A DNA stretch of 64,000 nucleotides from Bacteroidales bacterium (lineage in GTDB: Bacteria; Bacteroidota; Bacteroidia; Bacteroidales; Bacteroidaceae): contig SFFY01000011.1 of the NCBI GenBank assembly GCA_004556745.1, positions 8,374-72,373 of the forward strand, given 5' to 3'. The notes beneath the pieces were generated by a model. That model did not search any database, was not told the DNA's origin, and saw only the letters and a list, made by a program, of their open reading frames with translations. Of the stretch, positions 1-9,723 are shown piece after piece. The translations under genes were made by a program, and so were the position numbers. Position 1 is the stretch's first letter. Each line of letters opens with the position of its first letter.

Positions 1-2562
1 CATGCGCCCGCCGGCTGCCATGTAGTCGGAAAAGGCCTTGACGAGGCGGGGCGTGAAGAGTTTGAAGCGGCGGAAGTCCTGCGGCGCAAGGCGTTGCAGG
101 CCTCCGATAAAGTCGATGGCGCGATAGTCTTTCAAATTGATGCCGCCGTCCTCAACCGCCGCGCGGCTGCACGAGCAGAACGATGTGCCTTCCAAGGCGA
201 GCATCACCGCGCCGTGCTCGAAAGCAAAGTCAAACGTATTGCCGGCAATCGTTTCTCCTTCCAGTTCGCCCGTGGAATAGCCTGCCGCATCAGCACCCTC
301 GGAGGCAGTAGATAATGGCGCGAAGTTAGTTTGACGGCCGCAGTAGGGAGCGGCAGCGATGTACGGCACGCCGATTTCTTCTTCCAAGACAAAGCCAATG
401 CTATCGGTTGTCTCTATTCGTGCAGGGCCGCTCAGACGGTCGAAGCCGTTAACAATCAGCACGCGCGACTTTTCGCTCGGCGCTTTATACGCGCACAGCG
501 TTTCGGATGGGAAACTAATGCCTCCGGCATTGGCGGCAGCAACGCGGAAACTATAAACCACGCCCTCGCGGATAGGCAACTGCACGTGCGGGCGATTGGT
601 GGCGCGGACAATTTGCCCGTTGTCGAAATCGCCATGCCCGAGCCGCGTATATATAATATATGTATCAGGCTTCGCCGTTTCCTCCAAAGAATCCACGGTT
701 GCGTTCCAAGAAAGCGTCACGCTCTGTCCGTCTGCGTCGAGCAAGGCAGAAAAGCCGTGCGGCGGCAAGGGCTGGACGACGGGGGCGGGCGCACCGTCGT
801 GCATGAATGCCGTGAAACGCAAAAGGGTTTTATAGACCGAACGCGCCAGCTGGAACTTAAACAGCGGATCGTGCGCGTATTTCATATCCGTGAAGTTCTG
901 ATGCGAAAGCATTTCGAGGATAGCCGACGGAACGCCGGGCATACGCGTCTCGGCATAGTTGCGGTCCCAAAGTTCGCGGCGCGTCCATGTGCCTTTGACG
1001 AAAGGCGCTAAATCGCGCACCATACAGGAAAGCAAGGCGTCTGCCAAATCGTAGGAAGCATATCGGGACACGCCGGATTTATATACGCTATCCACGGTCG
1101 CATGCTTGGCAGTGCAGATGCCCAAAGAGCCGTAAACGTTGCCGTCGCGCCTGATGCCGGCATCGGTGTGCAGAGCCAGTGAAAGCTCAAAAGGCACACC
1201 CCGTCCGAGGGTATCGGGGAGGAACGTGCTGCCGCCCGTGAGCGTGTTGAGGTAGTGCGAGCGCGTGCGCAGGTCGTCGCGGTAGTCGCTCGCGCCCTGC
1301 TCTGTGTTGAAAAGCGTATCGGCAAGTCCTGCCCACTGAGTGTAATAGCGTGCCGCCTCAAAGGCACGCGCCACGCCGCTTGTGCCAAGTCCCTCGCGGT
1401 CAGCCTGGCCCATGCCGCCGCCAAAGCGCACCGCATCGGCAGTCACCGTGCCCTTGTGCTCGCTGTAAGAGGAGAGGATTACGCAATTGTTCTGATTAAG
1501 GCCTTCGTCAAACTCGAACGTGCCGAGATACACCCACGTGCCGCCGCCCATGCGCTGATTGACGCGAAACTGCGTGCTGCCGCCTTTGTGGAAAACCGTA
1601 TAGAGCGCGTCGGGAATGCTATTGGCAAGACTCAGATAACTGACATAAACGGCATAGCGTCCCGCCTTTCCGAAACGGGGTATCCACATAGCGGTCGCCT
1701 CGTTGCTCAGATGGTTTGCTGCCTCGGCATAGCGCACCGTGCCACCGCCAAACAGGCGTGTGCTGTCTGTGAGCAGGCCGCCGCTGAAACCAAAGCCAAC
1801 GCTGTCGGGAAAGGAGTGCCACGCCGACGCGCCGTCGTTGGTCTCGGCATAAACGCCCCGGCGGTTGCCGCCGTCGTTGTCCACGATGACCTCCGCGCTT
1901 TGGAAATCGCGCTCCACAGGGCAGCCGATAACGGCTCCCGCATTCTCGAGCATCGGAAATAGATAGGGAATAACAATAGAACGGCTCAGCAAATCCTCGC
2001 GTGTGCAGTAAAGGCGCGGCCGCTGCCAACGCCATTCTCCGTCTCTGAAGTAACGCCCGTGACTGGGCCAAATGAAAAGATGCCGCCCTTGCAGTCCCGC
2101 CGTAATCTTATAGGGAAGCGAAATGTTTTCTACCCAAGGATTATCCTTGAAGTCTTTATCGCCGTAACGCCGCGCCTCGTCGCGCCCGCGTTTCCGCAAC
2201 ATATTGGGCACAAGTACCTCCATCGGCACGCCTTTGTGCGAATAAAGTTGAAGCGAATGCTTGGCAAACGGCTCGGGCAGGCAGGAGGCGATGCCTTTGT
2301 ATACAGACTCCAATCTCTCGGGCGTAAATGGCTGCGAAGAGAAAGGTTCGTTGCAGTAGATGTCTATGCGCCGCGCCGCGCTGTCAATGCGCAGGCAGTC
2401 GGCCTTCATGCTGCCGTGCGGCGAGTAGCCCGCAACTTCATACGACTGAAAGAAACCGCCGATCGCCGTCTCCGCTTCCTCTGCCGTTTGCGCCGCAGCG
2501 ACAAATGGCAGACACATTATTATAAATATGTATATGTACTTCGCCGTTCTCAAAAACCTCAT
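1..2562 (-). CDS. Golvesin-like/amidase-like/FnIII secreted protein (3' end cut by window)
   Basis: Open frame from the ATG at 2562 to the window edge (854 codons, no stop seen). It starts with a hydrophobic signal segment ending near FVAAAQ. A golvesin/Xly carbohydrate-binding-like domain follows at about residues 250-380, then a zinc-amidase-like domain (about 400-575, with LHTDAG and EMLSHQN stretches), then a fibronectin type III-like domain (about 590-675) and a further domain that starts with VLIVNG. Bacteroidetes proteins of this build are often labelled 'xanthan lyase' or N-acetylmuramoyl-L-alanine amidase; a role in cell-wall or glycan cleavage outside the inner membrane is inferred. 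Its start overlaps the stop of the upstream hexosaminidase gene (ATGA), so the two are probably translated together. Confidence 0.8.
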   Translation of the reverse strand, partial: MRFLRTAKYIYIFIIMCLPFVAAAQTAEEAETAIGGFFQSYEVAGYSPHGSMKADCLRIDSAARRIDIYCNEPFSSQPFTPERLESVYKGIASCLPEPFAKHSLQLYSHKGVPMEVLVPNMLRKRGRDEARRYGDKDFKDNPWVENISLPYKITAGLQGRHLFIWPSHGRYFRDGEWRWQRPRLYCTREDLLSRSIVIPYLFPMLENAGAVIGCPVERDFQSAEVIVDNDGGNRRGVYAETNDGASAWHSFPDSVGFGFSGGLLTDSTRLFGGGTVRYAEAANHLSNEATAMWIPRFGKAGRYAVYVSYLSLANSIPDALYTVFHKGGSTQFRVNQRMGGGTWVYLGTFEFDEGLNQNNCVILSSYSEHKGTVTADAVRFGGGMGQADREGLGTSGVARAFEAARYYTQWAGLADTLFNTEQGASDYRDDLRTRSHYLNTLTGGSTFLPDTLGRGVPFELSLALHTDAGIRRDGNVYGSLGICTAKHATVDSVYKSGVSRYASYDLADALLSCMVRDLAPFVKGTWTRRELWDRNYAETRMPGVPSAILEMLSHQNFTDMKYAHDPLFKFQLARSVYKTLLRFTAFMHDGAPAPVVQPLPPHGFSALLDADGQSVTLSWNATVDSLEETAKPDTYIIYTRLGHGDFDNGQIVRATNRPHVQLPIREGVVYSFRVAAANAGGISFPSETLCAYKAPSEKSRVLIVNGFDRLSGPARIETTDSIGFVLEEEIGVPYIAAAPYCGRQTNFAPLSTASEGADAAGYSTGELEGETIAGNTFDFAFEHGAVMLALEGTSFCSCSRAAVEDGGINLKDYRAIDFIGGLQRLAPQDFRRFKLFTPRLVKAFSDYMAAGGRM

Positions 2563-4595
2563 TTCACAATGATTTCATCCGTGAAGAGCCAACCGCCGAA
2601 AGCACCGGGCAACGCCTTGACGCGTACGTAGCGCGCCTTTGTCCCGCGCCCTTTGAACTGCTCGGTGCGGAAGCCCGGCTTGTCGGTCTTCTCTACTGTA
2701 TTTTCTGAAAGATATATTTCCTTGAATGCTTTGCCGTCGGCCGAGACCGCAACAGAGAACGACGCGGGGAAGTAGATTTCCGCGCCGCACACCTGCATGA
2801 ACGTCGCTGCCACCGATGACACGGTGCGTGTCTTGCCGAGGTCGATGGTCACGTCCAGTCCTTCTTTGCCGATAAAGCCTTGCCAGCGTCCGTCGCCATA
2901 GGTCCAGCCACCTTGAAGACCGTCGGTGAGGGCAGTTTCGCCGCCGGCGGGATAAGGCTTTCCGTAGGGCGCGTTGTAGGTCACCTTGGCTTGCAGCGCG
3001 TTGTGCTTCACGGCGCGGCTTCGCTCAGGACGCTCGCCGATTTCGCCTTTCAGGTCGAAGGCGTTCACACCCTTGCCGCGCAGCAGCTCGCTCTCAGCGA
3101 CGGCGCGGAGGCGGAAGTCGTCAAAGTCCTTAACCTTCGTGCCGTTCCATCCTATTTCAGCAATGGCCAGCACGCGCGGATAGAGCATGTATTCAGCGTG
3201 CTCGGGTGTCGGCACATATTCCGTCCAAAGATTTCCTTGCACGCCGCGCACGCTTTTCAGTTCATCGGCGTTGAAATATTCGAGGGGATTGAACGCATAG
3301 ACGTGTTCCAAAGGCAAATATCCGCCGATGGCTTCGGGCTGCGTAGGGGGCGCGTCCTGGTAGCTGTCGAGGTAGCAGAACTTGCCCGGGGAAAGGATTA
3401 CGCGGTTGCCTGAGGCGATGGCCTTTTTGCTTTCGTCCACATTGCGCCACACCATGACGTTCGTGTTCTTTTGCAGATTGTCTTCGATAATCTCGTCCCA
3501 ACCGATGAGATGCCGCCCGTGCGATTCGAGGAATTGCTCGAAGTGGCGGATAAGGCTGGCTTGCAACTGATTTACATCTTTCAAACCCTCCTCGCGCATC
3601 TTTCTCTGACACAGCGGACAGTTGCCCCAAGACGCTTTTCCCGCTTCGTCGCCGCCTACGTGGATATCCTTGGAGGGAAAAACGTCCATCACTTCCAGAA
3701 GCACGTTTTCGAGGAAATCATATACTCCGGCGTTGCCCGGGCAAAAGTCAGCCTGCTTGTAAGGTTCGTGTGTGCAGGAATATTCGGGGTAGGCGGTGAG
3801 GGCTTCTTCGGAGTGTGCCGGCATTTCAATTTCAGGCACAATCGTCACGCCGCGTTCGGCGGCATAATCCACGAGTTCGCGCAGTTGGTCTTGCGTGTAG
3901 TAGCCGCCGTGTCCGCCGGGCTGGCCTTCTTCCACGTAGCCTCGGTCGCCGTTCCACCATTTCTTCCAAGAAGCATCGGTGCGCCACGCCCCGAGCCCCG
4001 TGAGGCGCGGATAACGCTTGATTTCCATGCGCCAGCCGGCGGCGTCCGTGAGGTGCAGATGCAGGCGGTTGAGCTTGTAGCGCGCCATCACGTCGATTTG
4101 CTTCTTCAAAAATTCTATGGGGAAGAAGTGGCGCGAAACGTCGAGCATCACGCCGCGCCACTCAAAGGCGGCCGCGTCCGTTATCGTGCAGCAAGGGTAG
4201 GAGGGGGCGGCAGACGATTTAGATGCCGTAGCGGCCAATTGCCCCAGCGTCTGGCCTGCGCGTAAGAAGCCCTCTGCTGCGGCGGCTTCTACGATAATGC
4301 TGTCGGCGGTGACTCGGAGCCTGTAAGCCTCGCGCCCCTTTGCCGCATCGCTTTTGCGGAACACGGCGGCGCGTCCTTTGCCATCTGCTGATTTTTTCTC
4401 TATCAGGGGCGCGGTGTAAAGATTTCGCGCCATATCGCCTGCCTCGTTATTTACGGCGAATGGCTTAGCGGTGCTGAAAGTGCCTTTTTGGAAAGCGGCA
4501 TTCTGCGGTTTAGGCAAAAGACTTTGCGCTTCGAGGCGGCACGATGTGCCGAAACAGCAAAGCATGGAAAGCGATAGCGTGACAATCTTGTTCAT
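2559..4595 (-). CDS. Beta-N-acetylhexosaminidase, GH20, with C-terminal discoidin-like domain
   Basis: 678 residues from the ATG at 4595, chosen because it opens directly on a signal peptide (MNKIVTLSLS...); a longer upstream frame runs through promoter-like DNA. The GH20 catalytic barrel spans about residues 145-490 and carries the HxGGDE signature with the Asp-Glu pair at 316-317 that handles the 2-acetamido group and acts as acid/base. The last 130 or so residues look like an F5/8 type C carbohydrate-binding domain. It removes terminal GlcNAc or GalNAc from glycans, either host glycoproteins or peptidoglycan fragments; the substrate cannot be read from sequence. The downstream golvesin/amidase gene overlaps by 4 nt. 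Confidence 0.92.
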   Translation of the reverse strand: MNKIVTLSLSMLCCFGTSCRLEAQSLLPKPQNAAFQKGTFSTAKPFAVNNEAGDMARNLYTAPLIEKKSADGKGRAAVFRKSDAAKGREAYRLRVTADSIIVEAAAAEGFLRAGQTLGQLAATASKSSAAPSYPCCTITDAAAFEWRGVMLDVSRHFFPIEFLKKQIDVMARYKLNRLHLHLTDAAGWRMEIKRYPRLTGLGAWRTDASWKKWWNGDRGYVEEGQPGGHGGYYTQDQLRELVDYAAERGVTIVPEIEMPAHSEEALTAYPEYSCTHEPYKQADFCPGNAGVYDFLENVLLEVMDVFPSKDIHVGGDEAGKASWGNCPLCQRKMREEGLKDVNQLQASLIRHFEQFLESHGRHLIGWDEIIEDNLQKNTNVMVWRNVDESKKAIASGNRVILSPGKFCYLDSYQDAPPTQPEAIGGYLPLEHVYAFNPLEYFNADELKSVRGVQGNLWTEYVPTPEHAEYMLYPRVLAIAEIGWNGTKVKDFDDFRLRAVAESELLRGKGVNAFDLKGEIGERPERSRAVKHNALQAKVTYNAPYGKPYPAGGETALTDGLQGGWTYGDGRWQGFIGKEGLDVTIDLGKTRTVSSVAATFMQVCGAEIYFPASFSVAVSADGKAFKEIYLSENTVEKTDKPGFRTEQFKGRGTKARYVRVKALPGAFGGWLFTDEIIVK

Positions 4596-4671
4596 AAAAT
4601 AAACGTGGGCGTTACCTGAAAAATGATGCGGAAAAGCCCAAACGGGCATTTCCTTATATGAAATGTTTGCA

Positions 4672-4679
4672 CAAAGGTA
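4672..4679 (-). promoter_or_regulatory. Probable -7 box for the hexosaminidase gene
   Basis: TACCTTTG on the minus strand fits the Bacteroidetes TAnnTTTG -7 box and lies about 77 bp before the chosen start. No good TTTG box was seen at the usual distance. Confidence 0.4.
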
Positions 4680-4722
4680 CAAAAAAGCGATTTGAGGCAT
4701 GATATGTATTTACAAAAAGTTG

Positions 4723-4730
4723 TAAATTTG
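4723..4730 (+). promoter_or_regulatory. Probable -7 box for the 4882 gene
   Basis: TAAATTTG matches the Bacteroidetes -7 consensus. A transcript from here would carry the 8-bp repeat hairpin at 4751-4866 in its leader. Confidence 0.4.
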
Positions 4731-4750
4731 TCTGCGTATAAAGAACGATT

Positions 4751-4866
4751 TAGTAAACAAGCAGACGAGTAAACGAGTAAACAAGACAAATCACTTTATA
4801 AATAGGATGTCTTTTTGCCAAACATACTTGTCTTGTTTACTCGTTTACTTGTACACTCGTCTACTA
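4751..4866. repeat. 8-bp-period GTAAACRA/GTAGACGA inverted repeat
   Basis: The left arm (about 4751-4790) is a chain of 8-nt units such as GTAAACAA, GCAGACGA and GTAAACGA. The right arm (about 4825-4866) is its inverted counterpart, so a transcript could form a stem of about 40 bp with a loop of about 35 nt. Related copies lie at 5388, 25684, 26495 and 53627. It sits in the leader of the following gene. Confidence 0.75.
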
Positions 4867-4881
4867 TAATATTTTGCCACA

Positions 4882-5322
4882 ATGAACAGTTCGGAACAGA
4901 CCATCAGCCGCATAGAGCGCGCGCTTCGCAAGGCGGCATCAAAATTTCCGTCAGACGCTGACAGTTACCCCTTGACCGACCTTTACATACAGGTGCGGCA
5001 GGAGAGCGGCGAGCTTATGATTTTCGATGACGACGACACGGAACTCACGCGCTGCGTCGTAGAGGAATGGATAGGCAATGCCGACGAGACGTTCTACGAC
5101 GACATACAGCCGCTCTTGCGCAAAATCCTCAGCCGAATGGACGAGGAACTCCACGCCCTGCCTTTGCTCAAGCCTTTCTCCCTCGTGCTGATCGGCGAAG
5201 ACAAGGAAACGCTCGCCGACCTTTACCTCGTTGACGACGAAACGATTATGATAAGCGGCGACTTAATGGAAGGACTTGGCGAAGACCTTGACCAATTTTG
5301 GGAAGAACTTTCTAAGAAATAA
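4882..5322 (+). CDS. Conserved acidic hypothetical protein (146 aa)
   Basis: Complete 146-residue frame with no signal peptide or membrane segment and a strongly acidic composition (DDDDTE near residue 50, DLDQFWEELSKK end). I do not recognise a named domain; it resembles small cytosolic proteins conserved in Bacteroidales. It stands alone between a repeat-rich leader and a strong terminator, and converges on secG. No function is proposed. Confidence 0.75.
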   Translation: MNSSEQTISRIERALRKAASKFPSDADSYPLTDLYIQVRQESGELMIFDDDDTELTRCVVEEWIGNADETFYDDIQPLLRKILSRMDEELHALPLLKPFSLVLIGEDKETLADLYLVDDETIMISGDLMEGLGEDLDQFWEELSKK

Positions 5323-5335
5323 TTTCACGATATAA

Positions 5336-5376
5336 CGCGCCGCCCCGCTTGATTTGCAAGTGGGGCGGCGCGTTTC
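5336..5376 (+). terminator. Intrinsic terminator after the 4882 gene
   Basis: A 15-bp GC-rich stem (5336-5350 with 5358-5372, one G-T pair) closes a 7-nt loop and is followed by TTT. It begins 14 bp after the stop codon. Confidence 0.8.
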
Positions 5377-5387
5377 TATGTTCAAAA

Positions 5388-5425
5388 AAAACGAGTAAAC
5401 AAGTATCGACCTGTTTACTCGTTTT
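5388..5425. terminator. A/T-flanked hairpin of the 8-bp repeat family, probable secG terminator
   Basis: AAAACGAGTAAACA pairs with its inverted copy at the right, flanked by A- and T-runs on both strands. It lies 17 bp after the secG stop on the minus strand and is built from the same GTAAAC unit as the repeat at 4751. Confidence 0.6.
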
Positions 5426-5441
5426 ATAGAAAAATTATCTA

Positions 5442-5786
5442 TTAGTTGTTTGCTGCGGGAGCTTGGGGAGCAGCGGGGGCTGCGGGTGCAGCAGGTGCCT
5501 GCGGGGCTGCGGGAGCCGTGGCGGCGGGTTTCGCTGTGGTGACTACGCTGGTGCTGTCCTTGCCTGTGGGAGCGAAGAAGATGCTGGCAACGCTGAACAC
5601 CACGAGGCAGGCTGCGAGCGTCCAGGTGGCCTTTTCAACAACGTCGGTGGTCTTGCGCACGCCCATTATCTGATTGGAAGAGGCAAAGTTGGAAGCAAGT
5701 CCGCCGCCCTTGGATTCTTGGATAAGCACAAGCAGTGTGAGCAATACGGCCGTGATGACAGCCAAGATAACTAATACGGAATACAT
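5442..5786 (-). CDS. secG: Preprotein translocase subunit SecG
   Basis: 114 residues. An N-terminal membrane helix (MYSVLVILAVITAVLLTLLVLI), the QESKGGGLASNFASSNQIMG loop typical of SecG and a second helix near residues 53-72 identify it. It is the small accessory subunit of the SecYEG channel in the inner membrane. The C-terminal 35 residues are a low-complexity Ala/Pro/Gln tail, common in Bacteroidetes SecG. It is the last gene of the minus-strand run sigma-54 activator, lptE, TPR-like gene, secG. Confidence 0.93.
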   Translation of the reverse strand: MYSVLVILAVITAVLLTLLVLIQESKGGGLASNFASSNQIMGVRKTTDVVEKATWTLAACLVVFSVASIFFAPTGKDSTSVVTTAKPAATAPAAPQAPAAPAAPAAPQAPAANN

Positions 5787-5813
5787 AATCAGTAATTCTT
5801 TGTAAAATGTGTG

Positions 5814-6587
5814 TTATAAAGTTTTGTTTTGATGCTTGCTATTGACGATTAGTTTCTGCAAAAATCGGATTTGGTCTGCAAAGTAACTATTTTTTTTTGG
5901 ATTATTCAAGTTTACCTTACGTATAATTTCAAGTGCCTTCTCATATCGGCCCTGTTTGATGTAGATTTTTGCGAGCGTCATGGTGAAAAACGCTTCTTCG
6001 CCGCCTCCGGCCGTGTCTTCGCCGCTGCTGTCGGTTTCGGGCGTAAACTCCACCTCGTCTTGCAGCTGTATGCCTTCTGCGGCATTTTGTATGAAGTTGT
6101 CGATGATGCCTGCCGTGCGGCTTTGCTCGGGTTTTTCGGCGGTTTGCTGCGGCTGACTGGGCACGATGTCGTCCATCTGCAGCAGGAAAGCCGTGTAATC
6201 CACCGCCGCCTCGGCGGGTGTGAGCCTGTGCTGCGGCATGAGGGGTTCGTCGGTCGTGCGCAGGAAGTCGTCGATAAGGATTGTCGTGCGGTCGCCTGCG
6301 GGTTGCTGCTGCGGCGTACGGAGCGGTGCTTTTGCGGCGTTGGGCTTGAGTTTATAGTTGTCGGCTTCAATGAGACTGAACAGCACCTTGCGGTCGGGCA
6401 GACATACGGCGGCCCGACGCAGTTCCTCGCCGAACGACGGATCGTGCAGCAGGAAGAGGTTTTGCAGGAAGAGCAGCCTTGCGGAGTGGAAGCACGGATA
6501 TTTGGCCACCAGCTCGCGCAGCGGGTAGAGCGTCTCTTTGCCGAGTTGCTCCGGGTGCTCTATGAGTTCAGTCAGTGAAAATTGCAT
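5814..6587 (-). CDS. TPR-like conserved protein between lptE and secG
   Basis: 257 residues, no signal peptide. The N-terminal third (FSLTELIEHPEQLGKETLYPLRELVAKYPCFHSARLLFLQNL) is a conserved Bacteroidetes start. The middle is low complexity (PQQQP, TDSSGEDTAGGGEE). The last 60 residues hold one clear tetratricopeptide-like pair, LAKIYIKQGRYEKALEIIRK. The same neighbours (sigma-54 activator, lptE, this gene, secG) are commonly found together in Bacteroidetes, which hints at an envelope role; a molecular function is not known to me. Confidence 0.8.
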   Translation of the reverse strand: MQFSLTELIEHPEQLGKETLYPLRELVAKYPCFHSARLLFLQNLFLLHDPSFGEELRRAAVCLPDRKVLFSLIEADNYKLKPNAAKAPLRTPQQQPAGDRTTILIDDFLRTTDEPLMPQHRLTPAEAAVDYTAFLLQMDDIVPSQPQQTAEKPEQSRTAGIIDNFIQNAAEGIQLQDEVEFTPETDSSGEDTAGGGEEAFFTMTLAKIYIKQGRYEKALEIIRKVNLNNPKKNSYFADQIRFLQKLIVNSKHQNKTL

Positions 6588-6635
6588 CTATATTAATATT
6601 GTATATAGCAGATAGGTTGCAAGCGTTCGTACAAT

Positions 6636-7182
6636 CTACCAATTTGCCACGGTCGCGTTGAAAATCTGGTCGGCAAGGTCTTTCACCATTTCCGTCACCA
6701 GTTCTTCTTGCACGCTTGTGAGCTGTTGCGTGGAATTATATTGCGTGGTGGCTTGGAACTGCTTTTCCCAGTGCTCATTGGTCTTGTTGTTGTCGTAGCG
6801 GATATTGACCGTCATGCGCAGTTGTACCTGTGCGGAATAGCCGTCTGCCGAGATCGATTTGTTGAACTGGTCATAACCCGTTATTTCACCTGCAAGGTGC
6901 AGGTCGCCGCCGCGCTTCACGAGTTTCAGGCGGGTTTGGTTGGCAAACATGTCCTGCAACTTGTTGTTGAACATGGCTTCCATCGGGGCCCAACCGTAGG
7001 GAGCGCGGTTCACCACCTTGTCGAGTTGAATGGTCTTGATGAGGTCGTAGTTGATGCTCGTGCCCGTAAACTTATAACTGATGGTGCAGGCCGTCAGCAA
7101 GGAGAGGCACAGGCAGGGAATGAGGAACAGACAAACTATCCCGGTTTTCACGCCCAGGGCACGCCGTAGAATGAAATCGTAG

Positions 7183-7205
<23 letters not shown>
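6636..7205 (-). CDS. lptE: LptE-like LPS-assembly lipoprotein
   Basis: 189 residues with a hydrophobic segment ending in a lipobox-like LLTAC, lipidation Cys at residue 40, followed by ISYKFTGTSINYDLIKTIQL, the usual start of Bacteroidetes LptE. LptE plugs the LptD barrel that places lipopolysaccharide in the outer membrane. The only available start lies 23 bp inside the upstream activator gene, so translation is probably coupled. A 39-residue stretch before the lipidation Cys is somewhat long. Confidence 0.85.
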
Positions 7206-8466
<1,261 letters not shown>

Positions 8467-8528
8467 ATTTTATATTGTGTAGATGGGCACAGTAAAGGGT
8501 GCGCTTTGCGCATGAGCCTATCAGTTAG

Positions 8529-8536
8529 CAAAATTA
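8529..8536 (-). promoter_or_regulatory. Probable -7 box for the sigma-54 activator operon
   Basis: TAATTTTG on the minus strand, 63 bp before the start codon, fits TAnnTTTG. Confidence 0.4.
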
Positions 8537-8696
8537 CGCAATTTATCCCGAATTTTCTGCTTTTCTAATAAGCAAATGTTGCGCGGGCCCTGTTTTTTCG
8601 TGTTTTGCGTGGTGAAGCGTCTGCTGTGGTTTGAAGATTTTTTATGGTTCGTAAATTCTTTTTGGTGGGATGCCCATCATTGAATTATAGTTAAAA

Positions 8697-8911
8697 TGCC
8701 TGGAAGGCATTACGGAGCGCAGTGACGATAACTGGACACGCAGACCTCGGGAGCGGCTATTGCTTGAAAGTTTTGCCTGGGAGGCAGTACACCTCTGGTA
8801 AAGCCTCATTTCCTGTGGCGTAGTGCCTTCCAGGCACATCGTCCTCGCTCCGTCCCTCCGGACACTTCGTACCCGGTTACCGTCGCTGCGCTCCGTAGTG
8901 CCTTCCAGGCA
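8697..8911. repeat. Nested palindromic element, decayed copy 1
   Basis: Outer ends TGCCTGGAAGGCA (8697) and TGCCTTCCAGGCA (8899-8911) are inverted. An inner pair lies at 8774-8786 and 8824-8836. The left arm has drifted (e.g. AACTGGACACG where other copies read AACCGGGTACG), so pairing of the arms is imperfect. Small ORFs through it (SEATVTGYEV-type peptides) are products of the repeat, not genes. Confidence 0.8.
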
Positions 8912-9006
8912 CGCAAAGCCAAACAAAAACCCGCCGCCCATTTTCTCAATTGCATACAAACGTCATCGCCTTTCCACGCTTTGCTCAGAGCGTGATTTAT
9001 ACTAAG

Positions 9007-9110
9007 TGCCTGGAAGGCACTACAGAGCGAAGCGATGGTAACCGGGCACGCAGTGTCCGGATCAACGAGGTCGGTACGATGTGCCTGGAAGGCACTACGC
9101 CGAAGGACAG
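9007..9110. repeat. Partial copy of the nested palindromic element
   Basis: Holds the outer left arm (TGCCTGGAAGGCA at 9007) and the inner left unit (9082-9094) but lacks both right arms. It lies about 95 bp from the decayed copy 1. Confidence 0.7.
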
Positions 9111-9249
9111 GTTTCAAGGAACGCACAGCGATATAGAAATTCTGCTCCCGTTACCTCAATCGCAAACAAACGTTATCGCCTTTTTACTCTCTACGCAGAG
9201 CGTTATTTTTCCGTTTGCAATTTTTACGCTTCTGCTTTCTTGGAAATTT

Positions 9250-9439
9250 TGAAAGTTTAGGAAAATATAACGTTCTCGGTTTTGCGAAAATTTTTCAGGC
9301 AGAAAAGAAAAACGGTTTAGTAAGTTCGTTTCAACTATCCTATATGACCGTAAAAACTATCCTATAAGATAATTTTGACGATCACGGAGATAATTTTTAC
9401 GCTCTTGCTTAAAATTTTCACGATCTTGCTGATAGTTGC
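9250..9439. repeat. 21-bp-register array A
   Basis: Nine units whose starts (9250, 9271, 9292, 9313, 9334, 9356, 9377, 9398, 9419) are 21 bp apart with one 22-bp step. Each pairs a GC-containing word of about 11 nt (ACTATCCTATAAG, ACGATCACGGAG, ACGCTCTTGCT, ACGATCTTGCTG) with an A/T block, often ATAATTTT or AAAATTTT. Words are shared with arrays at 24401 and 44144. The DNA between 8570 and 9620 holds no credible gene. Confidence 0.6.
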
Positions 9440-9450
9440 GGGTAAAACAA

Positions 9451-9486
9451 AAGCAGGAAGTGCGCCGCGCCGCGCTCTTCCTGCTT
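9451..9486. other. Orphan GC-rich hairpin
   Basis: AAGCAGGAAG at 9451-9460 pairs exactly with CTTCCTGCTT at 9477-9486 around a GC-rich 16-nt loop. It stands between two divergent genes, so no known upstream gene would use it as a terminator. Confidence 0.6.
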
Positions 9487-9626
9487 GCAAGGCAAATTTA
9501 ATCATTTATTCCCGTTGTACCAAATCCCAAAAAGTATTGCAAAGAGTTTTATTCTTTGAAACGACCAAATTTCACCGTCCTCAAAAGAAATTTCTGCTTT
9601 TCATATAGGAAAAGGCGGGTATTTCG

Positions 9627-9634
9627 TAATTTTG
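9627..9634 (+). promoter_or_regulatory. Probable -7 box for nadE
   Basis: TAATTTTG, 90 bp before the nadE start, fits the Bacteroidetes -7 consensus. Confidence 0.45.
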
Positions 9635-9723
9635 CAATATGATAGATGCAGTGCGGGCATACATATAATATATATTGTGTGCCGCCTGCGCCAACCAATC
9701 CTTATTTTCAGAAAATTCCTACA

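Noticed and set aside
1255..1962. 235-codon plus-strand frame at the window start
   Set aside because: It is opposite the open golvesin/amidase gene on the minus strand, which translates without stops for 854 codons with recognisable domains.
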